Shown here: positions 18,425-27,284 of the stretch, one piece after another
Numbering within the stretch: the first letter of the stretch is position 1
Layout of the letters: each line of letters begins with the position of its first letter
Notes under the pieces: model-generated
The model's input: the letters and a program-made list of their open reading frames with translations, nothing else
Databases searched by the model: none
Told to the model about the DNA's origin: nothing
Translations under genes and position numbers: made by a program
Assembly: GCA_021773175.1 (NCBI GenBank)
Contig: JAJFKO010000043.1
Span: forward strand, 186,001-250,000
Origin: Gammaproteobacteria bacterium
GTDB lineage: Bacteria; Pseudomonadota; Gammaproteobacteria; JAJFKO01
Length of the DNA: 64,000 bases
Direction: 5' to 3'

Positions 18425-21172
18425 ATGGCAGGTAGATTAAATAACATTGCTGGTCTCATGAAGAATACACGATCGCGATTAATCATTATCGTGACTATAG
18501 TGCTCTTGATTGCTTTATCTTTAATTGGTTATTGGCAATTACGTGATACCCGCACGGGTGCTCCAGCAGCAGCAGCAGTTTCGGGTGTTCCGGGAATTGA
18601 ATCTATTCCCGGCAGTAACACTGCAAATGTCCAATACATCAAAACGCAAGAAGAAGAAAATCGTCAGCAAGCTGAACGTGCTTTAAAAACAGGCAGTAGT
18701 GCCATACCTACGATCTTGCGCTCAGAAACATTTGATGAAGGTAGTTTCGGAAAGTTAACTGGCGGTAGTGCCAGTAAAGGCTTTTCTTCTGCGTGTGTAA
18801 ATTTACAAAATAAATATCCATATTGTTTCGCTGGTGTTGTGCCATCATCTGGAGGATTAAGTTCTAAAATCTTGGCGCAGCTTGCGGCAGCGTGTCGTGC
18901 TGGGATGCCGGCAAGTGCTTGTCGAGCAGAATTACAGAAACTCGTTGCTGAAGGTAAACTGACGCCAGAAGAAGCTGCACAGTTATTAGGTGACTATGGT
19001 AAAGCTGGACCAGAAACTGCGGGCGAAAAAGAATTAGCTGATTTAATTAAGTCTGCAGGTTTGTCGCCATCACTTGCGGCAGCTATTCAAGAGGCATGTA
19101 ATAAGAATGCTTCACCTACAGCATGTGCAGATTTACTGAAACGTTTAGTTGCAAAGTGTGAATTAACGGCAGCACAAGCTCGCCGTTTATTAAGTGCATT
19201 TGGTAAGCCGGGGGCGAATGAATTACAAGGTGCGGAAGATGTTTGTAAGCTGGTTAAGTCTGGCAAATTAACCGCAGGTTTGGCTGCGGAAATTGCTAAA
19301 GCATGTGCGAAAGATGTTCCGAAAAGTGTTTGTGCCGCGTTATTACGTAAATTAGTTGCTGAAGGAAAGTTGTCGCCAGCAGAAGCGCGTAAATTATTAC
19401 AAGCCTATGGTAAGACTGGTGCTGAATCACCCGCAGCTGCAGAATTGGCTAAGTTAATTGGATCTGGCAATTTAACACCGACTCTTGCGGCTGATATCGC
19501 TCGAGCTTGCGCAAAAGGTGTTCCCGCCAGTGTTTGCCAAGCAGAGTTACGGCGCTTAGTTGCTGAAGGTAAGTTAACACCTGCTGAAGCTCGCAAGCTG
19601 TTAGGAGAGTATGGCAAAGGGTTAGCTGAAACGCCAGGCGATCAAGAATTAGGACGATTGGTTTCTACTGGGGATATTTCTCCAGCATTAGCAAAAGATA
19701 TTGCTAATGCTTGTAAAAAAGGTGCGCCACCACAAGCATGCATCGATTTATTAAAACGTTTAGTTGCTGAAGGAAAACTGACACCTGAGCAAGCTCGAAA
19801 ACTATTGGCTGCATATGGTCGACCGGGTGGTAACGAATTAGGTGCAGCTTCTGAATTAGGTAAATTACTACGGTCTGGTGCAATTACGCCGGCTTTGGCC
19901 GATGATATCCGTCGTGAATGTAGCAAAGATGCACCGCCTGGCGCTTGTGCTCGTCTATTACGGCGTTTAGTTGCAGAAGGTAAACTAACACCTGCAGAAG
20001 CCCGTAAATTACTTGGTGAGTTTGGTAAGCCAACGCCTGCTGAACTTGCTGGCGCAGGTAAACTTGGTCAACTCGTTAAAGCAGGATTACTTAGCTCTAA
20101 AGAAGCGGCAGAATTAGCTAAAGCTTGTAGTGCTGATGCGTCTCCTGACGCTTGTGCTGAGATGCTGAAAAAATTAGTTGAGGAAGGTAAGTTAACGCCT
20201 GCACAAGCACGTAAATTATTAGCAGCTTTTGGCAAGCCAGGTGAGGAGCTATTGACGGCTCAAGCTTCGACAACAAGAGAATCTTTTGGACCTGATTCGA
20301 TTCCAAGTATTGGTGCTGGTGGTGAAGCGGGACAAGACGGTGAGAATAAACGCTTACACCAGATTCTTGCTCAACAAGCTCAATATATTGCGACTCAGCA
20401 ATTGAAGCAGCAACTTTCTCAGTTAAAACAGGCTATGAATAGTCAAGCATCGGCATTATTTTCTTCATGGAATCCACCGCCGACACAAAATTATGTTGCG
20501 GGCGCAGCGCCAGTAAAAGCTAATATAAAAAATGGTGCACAACAAGGTGGTGCAAATGCACGTCGTAATGGCAGTAGTAATCATTCTGCAGATGGTGGCT
20601 TAGGTGGTAATCTGCCAGTCGTTAAAGCAGGTAATATTGAGTTTGGTATTTTGATGACAGGTGTGAATAGCGATCAGACTATTACTCCGGTTATGATTCG
20701 TATCGTCCATGGTAAATTTAAAGGTGCAAAACTATTAGGTAGCGTGAAACGAGAAGGTGATAAAGTTATACTAACACTTAAACGTATGAACATGCCTTCT
20801 TATCCGAAGACGATTAGTGTTAATGCCGTTGCTATTAACCCAACAACAGCACAGGCTGCTTTGGCAAGCAATGTTGACCATCACTATTTAGTTCGTTACG
20901 GAACGTTATTTGCTGCTTCCTTTTTAGAAGGTTATTCGCAAGCGATTACACAATCGGGCTCACAAACGACAGTGTCGATTAATGGTATAACGCACACATA
21001 TCCACAAACGAGCCCTAGGCAAAAGCTTATGATTGCAATGGGTAATACTGGTAGTCGCTTTGCTCAACAGTTGCAACCACTATTTAATATGCCTCCGACA
21101 GTAACGGTTAATTCAGGAACTGGCGTAGGAGTATTGTTTTTGAGTGATGTTACTATTCCGAAACTTCGATAA
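18425..21172 (+). CDS. icmE: IcmE (DotG), VirB10-like channel protein with seven Cys-paired repeats
   Basis: DotG spans the envelope and its C-terminal VirB10/TrbI-like domain joins the outer-membrane core. The 915-residue product (Legionella 1,048) has one N-terminal membrane helix (about 18-38). A central region (about 150-610) holds seven repeats of about 68 residues. A Gln-rich coiled segment (about 640-680) follows, then the VirB10-like domain (about 735-915, with FGILMTGVNSDQTITPVMIR). The repeats are unlike the short 10-residue repeats known from Legionella DotG: each carries C-x8-C and LVAEGKLTPAEARKLL-type helices. The start lies four bases after icmK. Confidence 0.94.
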   Translation: MAGRLNNIAGLMKNTRSRLIIIVTIVLLIALSLIGYWQLRDTRTGAPAAAAVSGVPGIESIPGSNTANVQYIKTQEEENRQQAERALKTGSSAIPTILRSETFDEGSFGKLTGGSASKGFSSACVNLQNKYPYCFAGVVPSSGGLSSKILAQLAAACRAGMPASACRAELQKLVAEGKLTPEEAAQLLGDYGKAGPETAGEKELADLIKSAGLSPSLAAAIQEACNKNASPTACADLLKRLVAKCELTAAQARRLLSAFGKPGANELQGAEDVCKLVKSGKLTAGLAAEIAKACAKDVPKSVCAALLRKLVAEGKLSPAEARKLLQAYGKTGAESPAAAELAKLIGSGNLTPTLAADIARACAKGVPASVCQAELRRLVAEGKLTPAEARKLLGEYGKGLAETPGDQELGRLVSTGDISPALAKDIANACKKGAPPQACIDLLKRLVAEGKLTPEQARKLLAAYGRPGGNELGAASELGKLLRSGAITPALADDIRRECSKDAPPGACARLLRRLVAEGKLTPAEARKLLGEFGKPTPAELAGAGKLGQLVKAGLLSSKEAAELAKACSADASPDACAEMLKKLVEEGKLTPAQARKLLAAFGKPGEELLTAQASTTRESFGPDSIPSIGAGGEAGQDGENKRLHQILAQQAQYIATQQLKQQLSQLKQAMNSQASALFSSWNPPPTQNYVAGAAPVKANIKNGAQQGGANARRNGSSNHSADGGLGGNLPVVKAGNIEFGILMTGVNSDQTITPVMIRIVHGKFKGAKLLGSVKREGDKVILTLKRMNMPSYPKTISVNAVAINPTTAQAALASNVDHHYLVRYGTLFAASFLEGYSQAITQSGSQTTVSINGITHTYPQTSPRQKLMIAMGNTGSRFAQQLQPLFNMPPTVTVNSGTGVGVLFLSDVTIPKLR
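18872..20250 (+). repeat. Seven ~204-bp tandem coding repeats in icmE
   Basis: Units begin near 18872 and recur every 204-207 bases (first-cysteine codons at 18893, 19097, 19304 and so on). Protein consensus per unit: ACxKxxPxxxC, then LLRRLVAEGKLTPAEARKLL, then x-YGKPG. The second unit is the most divergent, with extra cysteines (KCELT and DVCKL). Codon choice differs between units, so the array is old rather than a recent slippage product. Confidence 0.88.
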
Positions 21173-21194
21173 TGACACTATTTTAGGATGCTAA

Positions 21195-22058
21195 ATGATG
21201 CAAGAAGATGAACAAAACCCAAATCAAGAACATCAGGCTAGTGATGAACAGCAGACTCCTGAGGGTTTACAGCAAGAGCCGTCGCCCGCTGGTGAATATC
21301 AATATTCAGGAGGAGAAGAAGACTTTGCTGATTTGTATGGTGGAGCACAAACCGCTGGAGGAAAGAGTGGCAGTTCAGGGTTTAATCGACGACGTTTATT
21401 CACGATTATTATTGCTATCGTTGTAATTTTTATTCTTTATAAACTGGCGACGCTCTTTATGGTTGATGATAGTAAGTCAACTAAAGCAGATATTAAATCG
21501 AAAGTAACAGCAACAAAAACAGTAACGCCATTATCAGAGATCACCAAAACTGAAAAAGTGAAGTCCTCATCTCACATTGCTAACTTAGCAACCTTACAGA
21601 CTAATACTCCAGGATTTAATGCGGTACAACAACCAACAACACATCTAAATAATGTGCAAGAGCAAGTAAAAAATATGAGCTCTCAACTCAATCAAATGAA
21701 TTCGGCGATTACTAATTTAACGAACAGCATGAGTAGTATTACTAATGCGTTAGCGAACATTAGTAATAATTTACAAACAATATCTGAGAAATTAAATCAA
21801 CGAACAGCAACACGTAAAGTTGCTCCACGGCGACGAGCAACAAAACGACGTCGCGTTCGCCATATCGCTCCAAACTATTATGTACAAGCGTTAATTCCTG
21901 GTCGAGCTTGGCTGAAAGGACCTTCCGGCGGTACACTCTCTGTTGGTGTTGGCGATCGAATTCCAGGATTGGGTATCGTCAATGATATTGATGTCCAGCG
22001 TGGTGCGATTGTCACGAGTTCCGGTGCGGAAATACGTTATGGTATTCGCGAGAATTAA
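21195..22058 (+). CDS. icmG: IcmG (DotF), inner-membrane bitopic protein
   Basis: The product has 287 residues (Legionella 269). An acidic, Gln/Glu-rich cytoplasmic tail (about 1-60) is followed by one membrane helix (about 64-83), a predicted coiled coil (about 130-200, with heptads of N/L/I such as LTNSMSSITNALANISNNL), a basic linker (TRKVAPRRRATKRRR) and a conserved C-terminal domain (PGRAWLKGPSGGTLSVGVGD). DotF associates with DotG and the core complex. Two adjacent ATG codons are possible starts. Confidence 0.93.
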   Translation: MMQEDEQNPNQEHQASDEQQTPEGLQQEPSPAGEYQYSGGEEDFADLYGGAQTAGGKSGSSGFNRRRLFTIIIAIVVIFILYKLATLFMVDDSKSTKADIKSKVTATKTVTPLSEITKTEKVKSSSHIANLATLQTNTPGFNAVQQPTTHLNNVQEQVKNMSSQLNQMNSAITNLTNSMSSITNALANISNNLQTISEKLNQRTATRKVAPRRRATKRRRVRHIAPNYYVQALIPGRAWLKGPSGGTLSVGVGDRIPGLGIVNDIDVQRGAIVTSSGAEIRYGIREN

Positions 22059-22085
22059 GATGTCGATACGCAGATGTTGAAATAT

Positions 22086-22211
22086 ATAGGACTTACGATA
22101 AACTTTTTAGACGAGGCAAATAACTTTTCAAAAAGGTGATAGTATACATAAATATGTGAGGCTTTTTGAAAAGTTATTTAACGAAGTATAGAGAGTTTTG
22201 GGTAAGTCTTA
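22086..22211. repeat. Full-length copy of the dispersed inverted-repeat element (126 bp, inverted orientation)
   Basis: It begins ATAGGACTTACGATAAAC and ends GGGTAAGTCTTA. Inside, AATAACTTTTCAAAAAG (22119-22135) has an exact 17-bp reverse-complement partner CTTTTTGAAAAGTTATT, making a very stable cruciform or RNA hairpin. The reverse complement aligns along its length with 3033-3159. It occupies most of the icmG-icmC gap. Confidence 0.7.
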
Positions 22212-22224
22212 CATATACTATAAT
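22198..22224 (+). promoter_or_regulatory. Candidate promoter for icmC at the edge of the repeat
   Basis: TTGGGT (22198-22203) and TATAAT (22219-22224) are separated by 15 bases, 38 bases upstream of icmC. The -35 lies in the repeat's outer end, as at icmL. The short spacer makes it weaker. Confidence 0.4.
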
Positions 22225-22261
22225 TCGAGTAGTGGATAATATTTTTAAGGTTGAATGAACT

Positions 22262-22816
22262 ATGAACGGTGGCTGGAATATTTCTTGGCCGACAAGCCTA
22301 GCACAAATCCTTTCTTCATTAGGATTAAGCCTTCCTTCTGTTGTGGCAATGGCGACAGGGTTGGCCTACCTTATGGGTTTTTGGTTTTTATATCGCGCTG
22401 TTTATAAGTTACGAGAATATGGTGAACTACGGACAATGATGTCTAATAATGCGAGTTTAGTCGAACCTTTACTGTTAATGCTAGCCGGTTCACTGCTTAT
22501 GTTCTTACCGACAGCGATAAATCTTACCGAGTCTACATTTTTTACAAGCTATACCCCTAGTCCAATAGGTTATGCCCCAGTGTCTGCAGATCAACGCTGG
22601 AAAGCATTAAAAGAAATCGTTACGATGTTAGTGCGCTTCTTTGGACTAATTGCTTTTATTCGAGGTGTTGCAATGCTGCCAAAAATTAACTCTCAAGGTG
22701 GCCAGGGAGGCGGTATAGGAAAATCGTTAACCCATATTGTGGGCGGGGCATTATTGATGAATATTCATACGGTGGTTAGTGTTCTTATGAATACAATTGG
22801 TGGCCGTGTTGTTTAA
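22262..22816 (+). CDS. icmC: IcmC (DotE), inner-membrane protein
   Basis: The product has 184 residues (Legionella 194) with about four hydrophobic segments (about 28-46, 67-87, 121-140 and 155-175). The family-like features are the MMSNNASLVEPLLLMLAGSLLMFLPT region and GGALLMNIHTVV near the C-terminus. DotE, DotP and DotV are related small membrane proteins of the Dot/Icm apparatus; their individual roles are unclear. Confidence 0.92.
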   Translation: MNGGWNISWPTSLAQILSSLGLSLPSVVAMATGLAYLMGFWFLYRAVYKLREYGELRTMMSNNASLVEPLLLMLAGSLLMFLPTAINLTESTFFTSYTPSPIGYAPVSADQRWKALKEIVTMLVRFFGLIAFIRGVAMLPKINSQGGQGGGIGKSLTHIVGGALLMNIHTVVSVLMNTIGGRVV

Positions 22817-22954
22817 TCCGTGATTCTCTATTAATCAGAATCTTTCAACAGCTAAGTTGAAGTCCTATACATTCAGTGCATATTTACTTCTTGATGTTGT
22901 CTAAAAAAGGTTAACTTTTGAGGCATTAATATATCATTTCATAATGCATTAATG

Positions 22955-22978
22955 AATCAAGACTTACAGGTCTTGATT
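22955..22978 (+). terminator. Hairpin in the icmC-icmD gap
   Basis: AATCAAGAC (22955-22963) and GTCTTGATT (22970-22978) form a perfect 9-bp stem with a 6-base loop, followed by TTAGCATAATTTT. It may end or attenuate the icmC transcript. The rest of this 325-base gap (22817-23141) contains one lone end of the dispersed repeat (AGTCCTATAC near 22862) and a purine-rich leader before icmD. Confidence 0.4.
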
Positions 22979-23141
22979 TAGCATAATTTTATCAACGAAA
23001 TTAAGCTTTTATTTATGAACAGAGCTTGTCTGTGGCTGCATTTCGTGCGATGATTCGCAACATAAAAAAAGAGTTTCTAGGGCTGAAGGAAAATTTTTTT
23101 AAGAGTTCCACAAGTCCAAACTTAAACAAGGAGAGAGCACT

Positions 23142-23525
23142 GTGAAGATGAATCGTACTACCTTTATGAAATTTATTAGATTTGCATTAGGTGTATTAGT
23201 AATATTTGCTTTGACCAATATGGATGCTTATGCTGCTTATACTATTGGTAATGTTGCGAGTCAGGTGAAAACTTCTTTTGCAGGCTTAGCTGAACTTATT
23301 ACTGCTGGTGCATATATAGCCGGTATGGGATTCGGACTTGCTGCTATCTTAAAATTTAAAGCACATAAAGATAATCCAACTCAAATTCCAGTTGGTACGC
23401 CAATTGCATTATTATTTATTGCTGCTGCACTTCTCTTTTTACCAACAATATTTAAAGTATCTGGTGGTACATTATTTGGCTCAAGTGGTTCTGTTGGTGG
23501 TATTACTGGTGTTACTAGCTTCTAA
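23142..23525 (+). CDS. icmD: IcmD (DotP), small membrane protein
   Basis: The product has 127 residues (Legionella 132). A signal-like N-terminus (cleavage likely near AYAAY, about residue 32) is followed by two hydrophobic segments (about 50-68 and 85-103) and a Gly/Ser-rich tail. The family hallmark around ITAGAYIAGMGFGLAAILKFKAHKDNP is clear. A GTG start at 23142 is preferred because GGAG at 23130-23133 is eight bases upstream. The ATG two codons later would be spaced too far. It is related to IcmC. Confidence 0.93.
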   Translation: MKMNRTTFMKFIRFALGVLVIFALTNMDAYAAYTIGNVASQVKTSFAGLAELITAGAYIAGMGFGLAAILKFKAHKDNPTQIPVGTPIALLFIAAALLFLPTIFKVSGGTLFGSSGSVGGITGVTSF

Positions 23526-23541
23526 TAATATTAAATGTAAG

Positions 23542-23584
23542 TATCGCTATTTTTATCATGAGAATAAAGGTAGCGATATTTTAT
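23542..23584 (+). terminator. Probable intrinsic terminator or attenuator after icmD
   Basis: TATCGCTA (23542-23549) pairs exactly with TAGCGATA (23571-23578). The loop can pair further (TTAT with ATAA), and the 3' arm runs into TTTTATG. It lies 17 bases after the icmD stop and 31 before icmJ, so it would lower icmJ-icmB expression relative to icmD. Confidence 0.5.
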
Positions 23585-23614
23585 GTGTCTCCTAACATTT
23601 AACAATGTTGGCTT

Positions 23615-24232
23615 ATGATAGAATTTAAGCGCCTACAATTAATTATTGAGCCAGGTAATTGGCAGAAATATAATATCCGCAAAAATGATGCTGCCTTCCA
23701 GCAATTTCGTGAGAAAGTCTTGCAGCGTGATAGTTTTATTTGTCAATTTTGTGGATTTCAAGCAAAGCAATACCAGGAAGTCATTAACCTCGATAATAAT
23801 TACAGTAATAATAAATTAAGTAACATGGCAACATCATGCGTGTTTTGCGCGCAATGCCATTTCCTAGAGTCCATTGGTGTTGGTAATTTTGGTGGAGCCT
23901 CACTAATTTACTTACCAGAGATTCCTCAGAGCGAATTGAATGCTTTGTGTCATGTCTTATTTTGTGCAATAGCGAATGGTACAAATTATAAAGATACATC
24001 ATTACAAATTTATCGTGGTCTTAAATTTCGTTCACAATCGGTTGAGGATTATTTTGGAAGTGGGGCAAGCAAACCTTCTGTATTTGGAAGATTGATACTA
24101 AGCTCGCTCAACGATCCGCAAGGCTTAAAAGATGTATTAGCAAATTTACGGTTATTGCCATCGCATTCACGTTTCAAAGAACAAATTGATGCCTGGGCGC
24201 GAGCGGCACTAGAAGAGTTACCAGCAGAATAA
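23615..24232 (+). CDS. icmJ: IcmJ (DotN), zinc-binding coupling-complex protein
   Basis: The product has 205 residues (Legionella 208). Two CxxC pairs (CQFCGF at about 43-48 and CVFCAQCHF at about 75-83) flank an NLDNNYSNNKLSNMATS segment, an HNH-like zinc arrangement. In Legionella, DotN binds the DotL tail and carries structural zinc. The conserved QDWARAALEELP-type C-terminus is present as DAWARAALEELP. The gene ends 13 bases before icmB. Confidence 0.95.
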   Translation: MIEFKRLQLIIEPGNWQKYNIRKNDAAFQQFREKVLQRDSFICQFCGFQAKQYQEVINLDNNYSNNKLSNMATSCVFCAQCHFLESIGVGNFGGASLIYLPEIPQSELNALCHVLFCAIANGTNYKDTSLQIYRGLKFRSQSVEDYFGSGASKPSVFGRLILSSLNDPQGLKDVLANLRLLPSHSRFKEQIDAWARAALEELPAE

Positions 24233-24245
24233 TGAGTGTCATAAA

Positions 24246-27200
24246 ATGAGTTTAATCGATCCTGTTATAGATACCATCGATACTTTTATTGCATGGTTGA
24301 GTTCGTCACTCAAACAGACTCTTGAGTCCTATTGCGATCTAGAAACAGCAGATGATCACTATACTTTGGTTGCTCATGATGGCTCGCTGATCACGGTGAT
24401 TCGTATTGATGGCGCAACAGCGTTAATGGGACAAGAAGAATTTACGCGTTTACATCAGGGTTTTTCTGAAAGCTTACAATCAACCATGTCACGTTCAGGG
24501 CATTCTATTCAAGTTTATTTTAGTTATGATCGCGATGCGGTTGTTGAACAAATTCGCGACATTTATACGCCAGCCAATGAAACAGCAAAAAAATTGCGAC
24601 TGGATCTCGATGATTTATTTAAAGAACGACTTAGTTATCTATCACAATTTTGTGCCAAAGAAGATGTGTTTATGGTTTTATGGACGCGGCCTAATTATTT
24701 AACAGGCGATCAATTCAAGCGTGCTCGCAAAGCTAAATTGAAAGAATTTCGTGATAATAAAATTCCGCCATTTCGCAATACTCAAAATGTGTTAGCGGCA
24801 TATAAGAATTTACGTGAAGTGCATGATGCGTTTGTGCGAGCAGTTGTCAATGACCTTTATTCTTTTAATGTAGCTGTCAGCAAACTTGAAGTGCATGATG
24901 CGATTTACGAGATTCGTCGCACAGTTGATCCAGGTTTTACTGATTTAGCCTGGCGGCCAGTCTTAGTTGGCGATAAAATTGCAATTAAAGAACCAAAGCA
25001 ATTCACCGGTGATATCTCCGATATTATGTGGCCATCCCTAGCACGACAAGTGATGCCTCGTGATGCAGAAAATTTAGATTTACGCACGGCACGTTGTGGA
25101 GACCAAATTTTTTCTACCGTTTTTATAAATTTATTTCCTAAAGATATTAAAATGTTTTCGCAATTGTTGGCTCGGACAATTCCAACTCAGATACCGTGGC
25201 GTATTTCTTTTCTAACAGATAGTAATGGTATGCCTGGGTTAAAATTTAAAGGCGTATTATCAAAAATTTTAAGTTTCTCATCAGTACAAAATCGTTTGTT
25301 GAGTGATTCTATAGAATTAATTCACTATTTTAATACCAATACTGATGAAGCGCTAGTGCGTTTTCGTGTCTCGGCAACAACCTGGGCACCCGCTAATGAT
25401 TTACCGTTATTACGAACACGGACTTCTGAATTAGCAAAAGCGATTCAAGGCTGGGGTGCTGCAGATGTATCAGAGATTTCTGGCGATCCTTTTGGTGGTA
25501 TCGTTTCCAGTATGTTAGGTGTTTCTGCCCATAGTGATGCAACGCCTTCAATCGCGCCATTGTCTGATACCATTTTTATGCTGCCTTTAACACGACCAGC
25601 ATCACCTTGGCAGCATGGAGCATTATTATTTCGTTCACCTGATGGCAAACCATGGCCATTTCAACCTGGCTCAAGTCAACAGACAACATGGATTGATTTA
25701 ATTTATGCGCGTCCTGGTTCTGGTAAGTCGGTTTTATCGAATGCATTAAATTTAGCATTATGTTTATCTGGTGGTTTGCAACGTCTACCTCGCATCGCCA
25801 TTATTGATGTTGGCCCATCAAGTAGTGGTTTGATTTCATTATTACGAGAAGCTTTACCTGATGGACAGAAACATTATGTTGCTTACCATCGATTACGAAT
25901 GAGCCCGGATTATTCGATTAACCCATTTGACACGCAATTAGGTTGCCGTTTTCCATCCGCCCAAGAAAGAGGTTTCTTAGTAAACTTTTTAACGTTGTTG
26001 GCTACACCTGTAGGTGCAGAAAAACCTTATCATGGTATTACTGATATGGCCGGGATGGTGGTCGATGAACTTTTCAAATCATTTACAGATGGTGCAAATC
26101 CCAATATATATACTGCCGGTATCGAACCACTCGTTGATGGTATTCTAGAAGAAATTGGTTTTATTCAAGATGCGCGTACAACGTGGTGGGAAGTGACTGA
26201 TGCATTATTTTCTGCTGGTTTTACTCATGAAGCCATTTTAGCACAGCGTTTCGCAATGCCATTGATAGCTGATGCAGCATCGATTGTCCGTGGTTCGGCA
26301 GTGGAAGATCTCTACGGGAAAATTCAAGCACCAACGGGAGAAGATTTAATTACGGCATTTTCACGTATGATTTCTGCTGGTGTGCGTGAGTATCCTGTGC
26401 TATCTCGTGTAACCAGTTTTGATATTGGTGATGCTCGGGTTGTTTCTTTAGATTTAGATGAAGTTGCCAAAGGTGGCGGTGAGGCTGCAGAAAGACAAAC
26501 TGCTGTTATGTATATGCTGGCGCGCTATGTACTTGCTAAGAATTTTTATATTACAGAAGAAAGTATCAAGGATGTTCCTGAGGCTTATTATGACTACCAT
26601 TACAATCGCTTTTTAGAAATTAAAGAAGATGCTAAACGTATTGTCTATGATGAATTCCATCGCACAGCGAAGGCGGCAGCGGTACGTGATCAAGTGATCC
26701 TTGATATGCGGGAAGGACGTAAATGGAAAGTGCAAGTTGCTCTCGCTTCACAATCAGTGGATGATTTTGATGAGGTGATGATCGACTTTGCTACATCGAC
26801 ATATATTATGGATGCAGGTCCTGAGCAAAGCGTGCGTAAATCCGCAAAAATCTTTGGCTTATCCGATACTGCGCAAGTTGCTTTACGTACTCGAGTACAT
26901 GGCCCTCGAGAGGGTGGCGGTACATTTTTGGCGCAATTTGCTACAAAACATGGTATGAATACGCAACTATTAACATTAACCTTAGGCCCAATAGAACTCT
27001 GGGCATTTAGTACAACGGTGGAAGATGTCGCTATTCGAAATCGTTTATATAAGCGTATGGGCCCAAGTGAAGCGCGACGCGTACTCGCAACGTTATTTCC
27101 TTCTGGGAGTATTGCTAAGATTGTTGAACGCCGTTTAGCTGAAGTAAAAGAAACGTCTGGAGTCATTGCAGAAGGTAGTAATACAACAGCAATTGATGAA

Positions 27201-27263
27201 GTTGCTGATGAAATTATGAAAGCCTATTCTCAAAATCCAAATGTACAAAGCATTTCATTGTAA
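24246..27263 (+). CDS. icmB: IcmB (DotO), VirB4-like ATPase
   Basis: The product has 1,005 residues (Legionella 1,009). DotO forms the ring-shaped cytoplasmic base of the apparatus together with DotB and powers assembly or transport. Walker A RPGSGKS lies at about 490 and the Walker B RIVYDEFHR region at about 797-805. A downstream ASQSVDDFDE segment and a TRVHGPREGGG region fit the VirB4 motor domain. It is the last icm gene on the plus strand and meets a convergent regulator gene 21 bases later, with no visible terminator between. Confidence 0.96.
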   Translation: MSLIDPVIDTIDTFIAWLSSSLKQTLESYCDLETADDHYTLVAHDGSLITVIRIDGATALMGQEEFTRLHQGFSESLQSTMSRSGHSIQVYFSYDRDAVVEQIRDIYTPANETAKKLRLDLDDLFKERLSYLSQFCAKEDVFMVLWTRPNYLTGDQFKRARKAKLKEFRDNKIPPFRNTQNVLAAYKNLREVHDAFVRAVVNDLYSFNVAVSKLEVHDAIYEIRRTVDPGFTDLAWRPVLVGDKIAIKEPKQFTGDISDIMWPSLARQVMPRDAENLDLRTARCGDQIFSTVFINLFPKDIKMFSQLLARTIPTQIPWRISFLTDSNGMPGLKFKGVLSKILSFSSVQNRLLSDSIELIHYFNTNTDEALVRFRVSATTWAPANDLPLLRTRTSELAKAIQGWGAADVSEISGDPFGGIVSSMLGVSAHSDATPSIAPLSDTIFMLPLTRPASPWQHGALLFRSPDGKPWPFQPGSSQQTTWIDLIYARPGSGKSVLSNALNLALCLSGGLQRLPRIAIIDVGPSSSGLISLLREALPDGQKHYVAYHRLRMSPDYSINPFDTQLGCRFPSAQERGFLVNFLTLLATPVGAEKPYHGITDMAGMVVDELFKSFTDGANPNIYTAGIEPLVDGILEEIGFIQDARTTWWEVTDALFSAGFTHEAILAQRFAMPLIADAASIVRGSAVEDLYGKIQAPTGEDLITAFSRMISAGVREYPVLSRVTSFDIGDARVVSLDLDEVAKGGGEAAERQTAVMYMLARYVLAKNFYITEESIKDVPEAYYDYHYNRFLEIKEDAKRIVYDEFHRTAKAAAVRDQVILDMREGRKWKVQVALASQSVDDFDEVMIDFATSTYIMDAGPEQSVRKSAKIFGLSDTAQVALRTRVHGPREGGGTFLAQFATKHGMNTQLLTLTLGPIELWAFSTTVEDVAIRNRLYKRMGPSEARRVLATLFPSGSIAKIVERRLAEVKETSGVIAEGSNTTAIDEVADEIMKAYSQNPNVQSISL

Positions 27264-27284
27264 GATTAAATGCAGATTTTAGGT

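Noticed and set aside
18872..20250. Regular repeat array considered as CRISPR or other non-coding array
   Set aside because: Unit length is about 204 bp, it is fully coding in the icmE frame, and the units diverge at synonymous sites.
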